Positions 6,836 to 13,332 of a stretch of 41,509 nt of DNA are shown here, piece after piece. The DNA is from a virus, in IMG/VR virus record IMGVR_UViG_3300030098_000469, positions 1 to 41,509 of that record; one strand, written 5' to 3'. Made by a program: the position numbers and the translations under genes. The notes below the pieces were generated by a model. That model did no database searches. It had not been told where the DNA came from and was given only the letters and a program-made list of their open reading frames with translations. Numbering within the stretch: the first letter of the stretch is position 1; each line of letters starts with the position of its first letter.

Positions 6836-7327
6836 TTGGCTGATAAACCAAAAACAAAATGGGGCGAGTATAATGGTCAGTTATACTACGCTCGTATCTT
6901 CAAAGATAACATGGACGATTCGGACTACCATGACAAAACTCAAGGTCAGTTCAACGTAGTCTTTGTTCCTGATGAAGATGAATCAATAAGTGATATGTTG
7001 TCCAAGGGTTTTCCTGAAACATCTATGGGTAACAAGATGATCAAACCTATTGATGCTGCTGAAGGACGTATGGGTATGAAACTCAAACGCCCTAACGTAC
7101 ACCCATCTGGTATTGATGACTTCGGTGGTGCACCTAAGGTAACTCATGGCCTAACTAACAAGGCTTGGGATTACATCGAAGACGGTGCTCTAGGTAATGG
7201 CACTAAAGCACGTGTCAAGATTTCTATCTACGGTGAGGGGTCAACAGCCTCAGTTAGATTAGAAAAGGTTGGTATCCTCGAACACGTACCGTTTGAAGAG
7301 ATTGCTGCTGCGGAAGATCGTTGGTAG
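6836..7327 (+). CDS. ssDNA-binding protein (T7 gp2.5-like role)
   Basis: 163 residues using a TTG start at 6836, chosen because AAAGGAG (6822-6828) lies seven bases upstream and the protein then begins MADKPKTKWGEYNG. Upstream TTG codons in the frame have no SD. Mixed beta sequence with aromatic residues, an acidic C-terminal tail ending in an aromatic residue (EIAAAEDRW) as in gp2.5-type SSBs, and location between polymerase and exonuclease all suggest it coats single strands at the fork. It has its own promoter candidates upstream and an intrinsic terminator directly downstream, implying high separate expression. No diagnostic motif, so the assignment is by context and tail. Confidence 0.7.
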   Translation: MADKPKTKWGEYNGQLYYARIFKDNMDDSDYHDKTQGQFNVVFVPDEDESISDMLSKGFPETSMGNKMIKPIDAAEGRMGMKLKRPNVHPSGIDDFGGAPKVTHGLTNKAWDYIEDGALGNGTKARVKISIYGEGSTASVRLEKVGILEHVPFEEIAAAEDRW

Positions 7328-7344
7328 TTTTGTCCCCCCTAACT

Positions 7345-7370
7345 GGCAGGGCTTCGGCCCTGTCTTTTTT
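7345..7370 (+). terminator. intrinsic terminator after SSB-like gene
   Basis: GGCAGGGC-TTCG-GCCCTGTC forms an 8-bp stem (one G-U) with a UUCG tetraloop followed by six T. A textbook rho-independent terminator 17 bases after the SSB stop. Genes downstream need read-through or their own promoter. Confidence 0.93.
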
Positions 7371-7384
7371 ATAGAGTGTGTCCA

Positions 7385-7522
7385 ATGATCAGACCTATGA
7401 CAGATGATGAACGGCAACGTGCAATAGAAAAACAAAAAGCAAACACAGGAAAAAAGTGTGTAAGTTGTGGTGGTCCTGCTTTTAAGGATGACTGGTGTAG
7501 CTTCTGCTTAGAGGAAGAGTAA
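7385..7522 (+). CDS. 45-residue zinc-ribbon peptide
   Basis: A short ORF between the terminator and the flap exonuclease. It starts at ATG 7385 and its TAA overlaps the next ATG (TAATG). Residues 25-41 read C-VS-C ... C-SF-C, a classic four-cysteine zinc ribbon, preceded by a charged helix (TDDERQRAIEKQKAN). Likely a small zinc-bound protein acting on nucleic acid or on a host protein. SD is weak (GTGTGTCCA). The close coupling to the exonuclease supports reality. Confidence 0.65.
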   Translation: MIRPMTDDERQRAIEKQKANTGKKCVSCGGPAFKDDWCSFCLEEE

Positions 7523-8232
7523 TGAAACAAGTACTGATTGATGGTGATCCTTTTGCTTATCAGGCTGCAGCTTCTTGTGAAGAAGAAGAGAGTGAAGCAG
7601 CTAACGAAAAGCTTGATGAACTGCTTGAGAAAAGCATAGAGGCTGTACTGTGGTCACCAAAAGAAGAACAGTATCAGGTTTTTCTGACAGGTAAAAATAA
7701 TTTTAGATACGGCATAGCTGTAACTCACGGCTACAAAGCTAACAGAAAAGGTGCAGAAAAACCCAAGCATCTTGCTTCTGTTAGAGATTACATGATTAAA
7801 TACTGGAATGCCATTGTGTCTGAGGGAGAGGAAGCAGATGACCTTATAGGTATCTGGTCTACTCAACGAGGTAAAGATGCTATAGTTATATCTGTAGACA
7901 AAGACATGATGCAGCTACCATGTGACCACTACAACCCTCGTAACGGTGTATACAAAACTGTGTCAGACTTTGATGGAATAAAGTTTTTCTACACTCAGGT
8001 GCTGACTGGTGATTCAGCAGACAACATCAAGGGTATCTATGGCGTTGGTCCTAAGAAAGCCTCTAAGATATTAGAAGACTGTAAGACAGAACAAGATATG
8101 TACGAGGAATGTGTCAGGGCTTACGGTGGTGATGAAGAGAGAGTAATAGAAAACGGTAGACTACTTTGGCTACGTAGAGAAGAAGAACAAATATGGCAAC
8201 CACCCAAGTTCACAGATTCAGATCAGGACTAG
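7522..8232 (+). CDS. 5'-3' exonuclease (T7 gp6 / flap nuclease type)
   Basis: 236 residues of the FEN/5'-nuclease superfamily; removes RNA primers and degrades host DNA in T7-like phages. The metal-binding acidic residues are visible: IDGDP (D7, D9), EADDLIG (E104, D106, D107), SVDKD (D126, D128) and TGDSADN (D164, D167). The helix-hairpin-helix GIYGVGPKKASKIL follows at 171-184. The start is fixed by the TAATG overlap with the zinc-ribbon ORF. It overlaps endonuclease I by 40 bases, an unusually long overlap that ties the two nucleases together. Confidence 0.92.
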   Translation: MKQVLIDGDPFAYQAAASCEEEESEAANEKLDELLEKSIEAVLWSPKEEQYQVFLTGKNNFRYGIAVTHGYKANRKGAEKPKHLASVRDYMIKYWNAIVSEGEEADDLIGIWSTQRGKDAIVISVDKDMMQLPCDHYNPRNGVYKTVSDFDGIKFFYTQVLTGDSADNIKGIYGVGPKKASKILEDCKTEQDMYEECVRAYGGDEERVIENGRLLWLRREEEQIWQPPKFTDSDQD

Positions 8233-8582
8233 AAGAACGTAACGCCAAGTACCTGCAAAAGAAACGTGTCAAGTTTGAGTACGAGACACTAAAGATTAAG
8301 TGGCAGGACTTACGTTTCAAAACATATACACCTGACTTCATACTACCCAACGGTATCATAATAGAAACCAAGGGTAGGTTTACTTTACCAGATAGAAACA
8401 AACATCTAAATGTAAAGAAACAATATCCACATCTTGACATTAGATTTGTTTTTAGTAATCCTTACCAGAGATTAAACAAAGGAGCTAAGTCTACTTATGC
8501 TGACTGGTGTGACTATCACGGTTTTATATTTGCTAAGGAAATAATACCTCACGATTGGATAAAAGAAAGAAAGAAAAAATGA
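8193..8582 (+). CDS. endonuclease I, Holliday junction resolvase (T7 gp3-like)
   Basis: 129 residues that align along nearly the whole length with T7 endonuclease I (149). The four catalytic positions are conserved: E14 in FRSGLE, D48 in TYTPDF, and E58 and K60 in IIIETKG. It resolves branched DNA during replication and packaging and cuts host DNA. It is shorter than T7 at both ends. SD is the purine-rich GAAGAAGAAC inside the exonuclease gene. Confidence 0.95.
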   Translation: MATTQVHRFRSGLEERNAKYLQKKRVKFEYETLKIKWQDLRFKTYTPDFILPNGIIIETKGRFTLPDRNKHLNVKKQYPHLDIRFVFSNPYQRLNKGAKSTYADWCDYHGFIFAKEIIPHDWIKERKKK

Positions 8583-8788
8583 CAGTTAAAGTACATCACT
8601 ATCTAGACGGTCCTATAGATCACGGAGACAAGTGGGCTTTGATATGTATGGTTGAAGAGAAAGGTTTAGTCTTTGATGACGAGATATACTTCAAAGATTT
8701 TAATGATGCTTATAACTTTATGAATAAGCTTAAGCAATCAACAACACCTATCCTTCACGAAAAAGAAACTTCCCTTTGGATACATTAA
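8579..8788 (+). CDS. small strand-helix protein
   Basis: 69 residues using ATG 8579, which overlaps the previous TGA (ATGA) after a run of AAGAAAGAAA. A longer frame starting at TTG 8555 has no SD. The product has three strands (VKVHHYLDGP, WALICMVEEKG, FDDEIYF) and a helix (DFNDAYNFMNKLKQS). It is similar in plan to the small early proteins at 41275, 924 and 2101. Function unknown. Confidence 0.7.
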   Translation: MTVKVHHYLDGPIDHGDKWALICMVEEKGLVFDDEIYFKDFNDAYNFMNKLKQSTTPILHEKETSLWIH

Positions 8789-8791
8789 GGC

Positions 8792-8820
8792 TTGACAATG
8801 TTTGACTTTGAAAGTAAAAT
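8792..8820 (+). promoter_or_regulatory. sigma70-type promoter before MazG/RNR module
   Basis: TTGACA (8792-8797), 17-base spacer, TAAAAT (8815-8820). The -35 lies in the 9-base gap between two genes and the -10 inside the next small ORF. Predicted start near 8827 would serve MazG, ribonucleotide reductase and downstream genes, which follow the terminator at 7345. Confidence 0.6.
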
Positions 8821-8983
8821 TAACGCTCTTGTTGAGAACTACGGTCTCTCTTTAATACTAGAACAAAAAGAAATATCTGAGTTTCATGTCATCAAACTAC
8901 TAGTAGAAAATGATTTGGTAGACTTAGATGATTACTTTAATTTGGACAATGAATACAAAGCTTGGAAGGAACAGGAAGAGTGA
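8798..8983 (+). CDS. small acidic protein
   Basis: 61 residues from ATG 8798 (SD AAGG 8787-8790). A TTG two codons upstream is less likely. The sequence is acidic and helical (INALVENYGLSLILEQKEIS; then LVENDLVDLDDYFNLD) and resembles a two-helix bundle with an acidic patch, which could mimic DNA or bind a basic partner. No family recognised. If the promoter at 8792 is used, this gene would be left out of its transcript. The stop overlaps the MazG start. Confidence 0.7.
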   Translation: MFDFESKINALVENYGLSLILEQKEISEFHVIKLLVENDLVDLDDYFNLDNEYKAWKEQEE

Positions 8984-9342
8984 TTACACTAGACGATATA
9001 AACGCATTTCAGTACTACAATCAAGACCCTCTTGACATGGACAAGTACCAACAACAAGCTGCAACAACAGCTATCTATGACAAGAAACACGCAATCATTT
9101 ATCCTGCGTTGGGTTTAGCTGCTGAAGCAGGAGAGGTAGCAAACAAAGTCAAGAAGATTATGAGAGATGGTAAGCTTGATCGTGAAGCTATAGCTGACGA
9201 GATAGGTGACTGTCTGTGGTACATAGCTGCACTATGCAGAGACCTAAATGTTGACATGGAGAACGTAGCTTATAGTAACCTAGAGAAGTTACATGGCAGA
9301 CAAAAACGAGGAACACTACGAGGGAATGGGGATAAGAGATGA
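8980..9342 (+). CDS. mazG: MazG-like nucleotide pyrophosphohydrolase
   Basis: 120 residues with a GTG start at 8980 overlapping the previous TGA, with GGAAGGA upstream. The all-alpha MazG fold is marked by E49-x-x-E52 in GLAAEAGEVANKVKK and E74-x-x-D77 in DEIGDCLWY, the Mg-binding sites. These enzymes hydrolyse dNTPs/NTPs or (p)ppGpp to the monophosphate; in marine phages they are thought to adjust nucleotide pools. Its 4-base overlap with the RNR gene fits a shared nucleotide-supply role. Confidence 0.88.
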   Translation: MITLDDINAFQYYNQDPLDMDKYQQQAATTAIYDKKHAIIYPALGLAAEAGEVANKVKKIMRDGKLDREAIADEIGDCLWYIAALCRDLNVDMENVAYSNLEKLHGRQKRGTLRGNGDKR

Positions 9343-11243
9343 ACAACTACCTACCTACAGATTACCAAGCGTTTATACATACATCAAGGTATGCACGTTG
9401 GTTAGAGGGAGCACAACGAAGAGAGACTTGGGCTGAGACTGTTGACAGATACATGACCCATGTAGTCCTACCTGTTATGGGTAGAGACAGCTTTGTCAAT
9501 CAGATAGAACAAGCAATCCTGAACCTAGAGGTTATGCCTAGCATGAGAGCTATGATGACAGCAGGTAAAGCTTTGGAAAGAGACAACACCTCAGGGTACA
9601 ACTGTAGCTACCTACCTGTCGATGACCCTAAGTCATTCGATGAGGCTATGTTTATTCTGTTGTGTGGCACTGGTGTAGGTTTCTCAGTTGAGCGTCAGTA
9701 CGTACAGAAACTACCTGATGTACCTGAGCTATACGAGAGCGATACTAAGATCATTGTCAAGGACAGCAAAGAGGGTTGGGCTAAGGCTTTCAGACAGTTA
9801 CTTGCTTTACTGTGGGCAGGTGAGATACCTCAGTGGGATGTGTCACAAGTCAGACCTGCAGGTGCTAGACTAAAAACATTTGGTGGTAGAGCCAGTGGTC
9901 CTGCACCTCTGGTTGACCTGTTCAACTTTGCTATCAAGATATTTAAGGACGCACAAGGACGTAAGCTATCTTCTATTGAGTGTCACGATCTTATGTGTAA
10001 GGTCGGTGAGGTTGTAGTAGTTGGTGGTGTTAGACGTAGTGCTATGATCTCTCTGTCTAACCTTAGTGATGACCGTATGCGTCACGCTAAGTCAGGAGAC
10101 TGGTGGACTAACGATCCTCAACGTGCATTATCTAACAACTCTGTAGCCTACACAGAGAAGCCTGATAGCCTGTCATTTATGCGTGAGTGGATGGCTCTAG
10201 TAGAATCAGGTAGTGGAGAGAGAGGAGTATTTAATCGTGAAGCATCAAAGAACCAAGCTGCTAAGTACGACAGGCGTGACCCTTCTTTTGATTTTGGTAC
10301 TAACCCTTGCAGTGAGATCATACTTAGACCTTACCAGTTCTGCAATCTTACTGAAGTTGTAGTACGTTCAGCAGATAACTACGATGACTTAGCACGTAAG
10401 GTTAAGATAGCTACAGTCCTAGGAACTGTACAGTCAACCTATACTAAGTTCCCATACCTTCGTAAGATATGGAAAGACAACACAGAAGAAGAACGTCTAC
10501 TTGGTGTATCTTTGACAGGCATTATGGATAACCCTTTATTGACAAGGAAGAACAGTGGAATATCAAAAACTCTTAACAGCCTTAGAGAAGTTGCAGTGGA
10601 AACCAATCTTACTCTGGCTAATAATCTTAACATTAATCCTTCTACTGCCATTACGTGCGTTAAACCCAGTGGAACAGTCAGCCAACTTGTTGACAGTGCA
10701 TCAGGTATACACGCAAGACACAGTAGGCATTACATAAGAACTGTAAGAGGTGACAATAAAGACCCACTCACACAGTTTATGAAGGATCAAGGTATACCTA
10801 ACGAACCTTGTGTAATGAAACCTAACCAGACTACAGTGTTTAGTTTTCCTATCAAGTCACCACCCAACGCTATAGTTACAGATCAACTATCAGCTATAGA
10901 TCAACTAGAGATGTGGCTTACCTATCAAAGACATTGGTGTGAGCACAAGCCTAGTGTGACTATCAATGTCAAGAAGGATGAGTGGTTTGAGGTTGGTGCT
11001 TTTGTTTACAAACATTTTGATGAGATGTCAGGTGTATCTTTCTTACCTTATAATGAACACACCTACCAACAAGCACCTTATCAGGACATAACAAAGCATG
11101 AGTACAAACAACTTTCTTCTTTCATGCCTAAAAAAATTGACTGGACCCTCTTGACAGATTACGAAAAAGAGGATATGACTAGCTCAAGTCAGACGTTTGC
11201 TTGTAGTGGTGATGTCTGTGAAGTAGTAGATATAGGAGCATAA
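9339..11243 (+). CDS. nrdJ: class II (adenosylcobalamin-dependent) ribonucleotide reductase, monomeric
   Basis: 634 residues of the Lactobacillus-type monomeric class II reductase, which converts ribonucleoside triphosphates to dNTPs using adenosylcobalamin. The full cysteine set is present: C89 (NCSYLPV) and C335 (QFCNL) as the active-site redox pair, C324 as thiyl-radical cysteine with E326 in NPCSE, and C622-x4-C627 in the C-terminal swinging tail (ACSGDVCE). The KPSGTVSQLVDSASG loop and ARHSRHYIR follow the family pattern. It is shorter than the L. leichmannii enzyme (about 740). The phage brings no B12 synthesis genes, so the host must supply cobalamin. Confidence 0.95.
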   Translation: MNNYLPTDYQAFIHTSRYARWLEGAQRRETWAETVDRYMTHVVLPVMGRDSFVNQIEQAILNLEVMPSMRAMMTAGKALERDNTSGYNCSYLPVDDPKSFDEAMFILLCGTGVGFSVERQYVQKLPDVPELYESDTKIIVKDSKEGWAKAFRQLLALLWAGEIPQWDVSQVRPAGARLKTFGGRASGPAPLVDLFNFAIKIFKDAQGRKLSSIECHDLMCKVGEVVVVGGVRRSAMISLSNLSDDRMRHAKSGDWWTNDPQRALSNNSVAYTEKPDSLSFMREWMALVESGSGERGVFNREASKNQAAKYDRRDPSFDFGTNPCSEIILRPYQFCNLTEVVVRSADNYDDLARKVKIATVLGTVQSTYTKFPYLRKIWKDNTEEERLLGVSLTGIMDNPLLTRKNSGISKTLNSLREVAVETNLTLANNLNINPSTAITCVKPSGTVSQLVDSASGIHARHSRHYIRTVRGDNKDPLTQFMKDQGIPNEPCVMKPNQTTVFSFPIKSPPNAIVTDQLSAIDQLEMWLTYQRHWCEHKPSVTINVKKDEWFEVGAFVYKHFDEMSGVSFLPYNEHTYQQAPYQDITKHEYKQLSSFMPKKIDWTLLTDYEKEDMTSSSQTFACSGDVCEVVDIGA

Positions 11244-11244
11244 T

Positions 11245-11700
11245 ATGGATGTATACGTAAGACCCTTCAGGAAAGAAGTCTACAACCAAGTAGATGAACC
11301 TTCCAAGAAGGCTTTGATTAAATACTTAGAGAGCCAAGGACATACAATAGTTAGTTCTGCTGAAGACTACTATGCTGATGTTGTGTCACAGAAGGATGGT
11401 GTTACCTACTTTAATGAAGCTGAACGTAAAGCTCAGTGGAAGAGTGATTGGCCTACGTACTGGACTGAGGTAAGAGTACCTGCTAGGAAACGTAGACTTG
11501 TCGAGAAGTACAAGGACACTTTGGAAAGCCTATACTTCTATGTATTTAACAAGACATACGACAAAGCTTGGAAGATCAAAGGTACTCAGATGGTTGATGA
11601 TATTATCAAGGAAGCTTCTGGTCCTAGATACAGGATACCTAAGCATGAGACCTTCTATCATATACCTTTTGTTGAAGCAGAGTTAGTAGAAATAAAATGA
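11245..11700 (+). CDS. putative PD-(D/E)XK-like nuclease
   Basis: 151 residues directly after RNR (one base between genes; SD GGAG). Not a recognised named family. Residues 44-62 read ADVVSQKDGVTYFNEAERK, with D45, E58, E60 and K62 spaced like the D...(E)xE.K core of Hjc/VRR-type restriction-fold nucleases. A later strand FYVFNKTYDKAWKI is also typical of that fold. A nuclease role is inference from this pattern. It overlaps the next ORF by 4 bases. Confidence 0.6.
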   Translation: MDVYVRPFRKEVYNQVDEPSKKALIKYLESQGHTIVSSAEDYYADVVSQKDGVTYFNEAERKAQWKSDWPTYWTEVRVPARKRRLVEKYKDTLESLYFYVFNKTYDKAWKIKGTQMVDDIIKEASGPRYRIPKHETFYHIPFVEAELVEIK

Positions 11701-11714
11701 CGAGTGGAGTAACT

Positions 11715-11912
11715 ATGGCAGGTAGTGGTATTTTATGGGTTGACAACCTATTCAATTCTTGTGTATTGTTCTTGGTACATATAGCTTCATTGCTTGGAGT
11801 AACCTATGAAGAACTTAACGTATACTTATTCTGTATCGCATGGCCTATTATCACAGTGTACATGATGTTTAGAATATTGTATTTGAGATGGAAGATAAGA
11901 TGGATGATGTAG
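11715..11912 (+). CDS. small two-TM membrane protein, holin-like topology
   Basis: 65 residues from ATG 11715, chosen because GGAG lies six bases upstream in the GGAGTAAC-ATG pattern this phage often uses. An ATG at 11697 would add six residues but has no SD. Two hydrophobic segments (about 14-33 and 40-58) are followed by a basic tail (YLRWKIRWMM). This resembles class II holins, but other membrane roles are equally possible and a better holin candidate exists in the late arm. It overlaps the next gene. Confidence 0.65.
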   Translation: MAGSGILWVDNLFNSCVLFLVHIASLLGVTYEELNVYLFCIAWPIITVYMMFRILYLRWKIRWMM

Positions 11913-12121
11913 TAAATAAGCCACCCCACTATTCAGATGGCGAAATAGAAGTTATTGATTACATGAGGGATAACATGGATACTATGATGTTCATGGGTTA
12001 CCTTGAAGGTAACTGTAAGAAGTACCTGCACAGATACAGGTACAAAGGCAAACCTGTAGAGGACTTGAAGAAAGCTAGGTGGTACTTAGATAGGTTGATA
12101 CAGGAGATGGAAGGAAAGTAA
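11888..12121 (+). CDS. DUF3310-type phage protein
   Basis: 77 residues matching the widespread phage family DUF3310. The diagnostic pieces are NKPPHYSDGEIEVIDYM near the start, GNCKKYLHRYRYKGKP in the middle and EDLKKARWYLDRLI near the end. These proteins occur in nucleotide and replication modules of many phages; their biochemical role is not settled. The start may be ATG 11900, which has GGAAG five bases upstream. The gene is followed without gap by the next one. Confidence 0.85.
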   Translation: MEDKMDDVVNKPPHYSDGEIEVIDYMRDNMDTMMFMGYLEGNCKKYLHRYRYKGKPVEDLKKARWYLDRLIQEMEGK

Positions 12122-12313
12122 ATGTTTAGTGCTATAATATTAGCCTGTAACCTAGAAGGAACACATTGTCAAACCTTTGGTACACCTAGAGTTATGCACT
12201 CTGAAATAGAATGTTATAGTTCTTTAGCCAATGGTTTAATTCAAGTAGAGAATCTAGGTTGGGTAATTAAAAACTTTCATTGTTACGAATGGAAGGAAAG
12301 AGAAAGTGCATAA
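12122..12313 (+). CDS. small four-cysteine protein
   Basis: 63 residues with SD AAGGAAAG directly before the ATG. The N-terminus is hydrophobic (FSAIILACN). Four Cys (C9, C16, C31, C54) occur at spacings that could form disulfides, and the C-terminus is a WVIKNFHCYEWKE strand. It resembles short conserved proteins of many marine phages with no known function. It is the last gene of the plus-strand arm, just before the convergent terminator. Confidence 0.75.
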   Translation: MFSAIILACNLEGTHCQTFGTPRVMHSEIECYSSLANGLIQVENLGWVIKNFHCYEWKERESA

Positions 12314-12346
12314 AAAAAAGGGGAGCTACTTAGGCTCCCTTCTTCT
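12312..12346. terminator. bidirectional terminator between converging arms
   Basis: GGGAGC (12321-12326) and GCTCCC (12334-12339) form a 6-bp core stem with a 7-base loop, extended by a G-U and an A-U pair. On the minus strand the hairpin is followed by eight U (complement of the A-run 12312-12319), an excellent terminator for the late transcript. On the plus strand it is followed by TTCTTCTTTT, weaker but plausible for the early transcript. Confidence 0.88.
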
Positions 12347-12347
12347 T

Positions 12348-12431
12348 TTAAATAATTAAATTTATTAAAACCACTATCTGTGCTGCAAACATTAACAAGA
12401 GAGCCAGTGGTACTATATTATCTAGTTTCAT
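12348..12431 (-). CDS. 27-residue single-TM peptide
   Basis: A tiny ORF whose ATG overlaps the stop of the gene at 12428-12655 as ATGA, the coupling signal used all through this genome. The product is nearly all hydrophobic after MKLDN (IVPLALLLMFAAQIVVLINL). It is the last ORF of the late transcript, ending just before the terminator. Unknown function; too short for statistics, supported by the coupled start and a purine-rich upstream. Confidence 0.5.
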   Translation of the reverse strand: MKLDNIVPLALLLMFAAQIVVLINLII

Positions 12432-12655
12432 TTCTTTTTTCTTTTCTTTCCTGATGCTGTTGTGGACCAAGATACTCTCTTCGGTCCTGTTTTTTTGGCA
12501 GCTTCCTTCTTGGAGATTCTTCCTGCCACCGACTTCGGACGACAGGCTGGATACGGACGCTTGCTTCCCTTTGCACTCTTACGTCCACACTTCTTGCCAG
12601 TCTTAACATCACGCCAATCCTCAGCAAACCATTTACCCAAGCCGCCTTTAGCCAT
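12428..12655 (-). CDS. small basic Gly/Cys-containing phage protein (DUF5872-like)
   Basis: 75 residues, extremely basic (C-terminus GKKRKKK). The N-terminal GLGKWFAEDWRDV followed by KCGRKSAKG and RPYPACRPK resembles a small protein family seen in phages and giant viruses that I remember as DUF5872; the label is uncertain. The basic character suggests nucleic-acid binding, perhaps packed with DNA. It begins within a base of the stop of the upstream gene and ends in an ATGA overlap with the 27-residue ORF. Confidence 0.75.
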   Translation of the reverse strand: MAKGGLGKWFAEDWRDVKTGKKCGRKSAKGSKRPYPACRPKSVAGRISKKEAAKKTGPKRVSWSTTASGKKRKKK

Positions 12656-12825
12656 TAGCCTCTAGCCTTCTTCTTTGCTGTAGCACTAAGGTCTTTAAAA
12701 TGAAATAATCTCTTACTTGTTTTAGTATGAGTTTTACCTGTATGAAGGTGACCATTAGCCATCTTGTGTGTAGCACCTTTGTACTCAGTTCCGTTTCTTA
12801 AATAATGTTTTACACCTTTAGCCAT
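12655..12825 (-). CDS. small basic protein
   Basis: 56 residues using ATG 12825, two bases after the stop of the 24-residue ORF. A GTG start at 12840 would add five residues. Rich in Lys and His (MAKGVKHYLRNGTEYKG; GHLHTGKTHTKTSKR). Similar short Lys/His-rich proteins with an HTGKTHTK motif recur in marine podovirus genomes; none has a known role. The cluster position suggests co-expression with the lysis and late genes. Confidence 0.7.
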   Translation of the reverse strand: MAKGVKHYLRNGTEYKGATHKMANGHLHTGKTHTKTSKRLFHFKDLSATAKKKARG

Positions 12826-12826
12826 A

Positions 12827-12901
12827 TTAACAACACTCACACTCTGGGCTACACTTACGATTTCTTAATGCACTCCAAAGTCTTCTCAAGTATCTTCTCA
12901 T
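12827..12901 (-). CDS. 24-residue Arg/Cys-rich peptide
   Basis: A tiny ORF with a TAATG-coupled start at 12901 and a strong SD (AAAAGGAAA) inside the preceding gene. The product is split into an arginine-rich amphipathic half (MRRYLRRLWSALRNRK) and a cysteine half (CSPECECC, four Cys in eight residues). Such a tail could bind a metal. Short size means it could be spurious, but SD, coupling and odd composition argue for a real product. Confidence 0.5.
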   Translation of the reverse strand: MRRYLRRLWSALRNRKCSPECECC

Positions 12902-13077
12902 TACGATTTCCTTTTCTTCACTCTGTTATCTGCACCCTTCCACTTACCACCTTTTGACTTGTACCACTTAGCTGCCCAAGCATTTGCGTAAGCTGATGGA
13001 TATACTTTAAACTTTTTCTTTGCTGCTGCCTTAGCTCTAGACCATAGTGCAGGGTTAGTAGGTATAGACTTAGCCAT
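12901..13077 (-). CDS. 58-residue basic protein with YPSAYANAW motif
   Basis: A short ORF from ATG 13077. The product starts MAKSIPTNPALWSRAKAAAK and contains KVYPSAYANAWAAKWYK then GGKWKG, a motif set recurring in small phage proteins of unknown function. It is very basic with four Trp. It is one of four adjacent small basic late genes; a DNA-binding or virion role is possible. Its 3' end holds the SD for the 24-residue ORF. Confidence 0.75.
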   Translation of the reverse strand: MAKSIPTNPALWSRAKAAAKKKFKVYPSAYANAWAAKWYKSKGGKWKGADNRVKKRKS

Positions 13078-13082
13078 TTAAT

Positions 13083-13331
13083 TCACCACTTCTTACATGA
13101 CCAGTATCGTGCTGTCATCTTATCTTTAGCTGTATCACACTTATGTCTTGCACGAAAAGACTTTCTACGTTTAGGATTATTCTTTTTAATTTTCATGTTG
13201 GCATCGCCAAACCTTATTATCTTTTCTTTACCACCCTGACAAGCCTTGACAACAAACTTCTTACCACCAGACACCTGACGCTTAGGGCTGTTACATTTCA
13301 TCTTGGATTTGTCTATCTTTTTAGAAGCCAT
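13083..13331 (-). CDS. basic Cys-containing phage protein
   Basis: 82 residues from ATG 13331, two bases after the holin stop, with GGAAAA as SD. A TTG at 13343 is less likely. Very basic. The family look is KSKMKCNSPKR, then FVVKACQGGKEKIIRFGD, then RRKSFRARHKCDTAKDKM and a terminal YWSCKKW. This is a conserved protein of many T7-like marine phages with unknown function. The Cys residues (four) could bind zinc. Confidence 0.8.
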   Translation of the reverse strand: MASKKIDKSKMKCNSPKRQVSGGKKFVVKACQGGKEKIIRFGDANMKIKKNNPKRRKSFRARHKCDTAKDKMTARYWSCKKW

Positions 13332-13332
13332 A

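Noticed and set aside
10540-10567. TTGACA-N16-TATCAA within the RNR gene
   Set aside because: Weak -10 and no downstream gene boundary that would profit from it.
11152-11180. TTGACA-N17-TATGAC near the end of RNR
   Set aside because: Four of six in the -10 and fully coding. Kept out of the promoter list, although it would precede the nuclease-like gene.
11715-11912. Calling the early-arm two-TM protein the holin
   Set aside because: The late-arm protein at 13333-13716 fits a known holin family and lies with the endolysin, so the early protein is left as an unassigned membrane protein.
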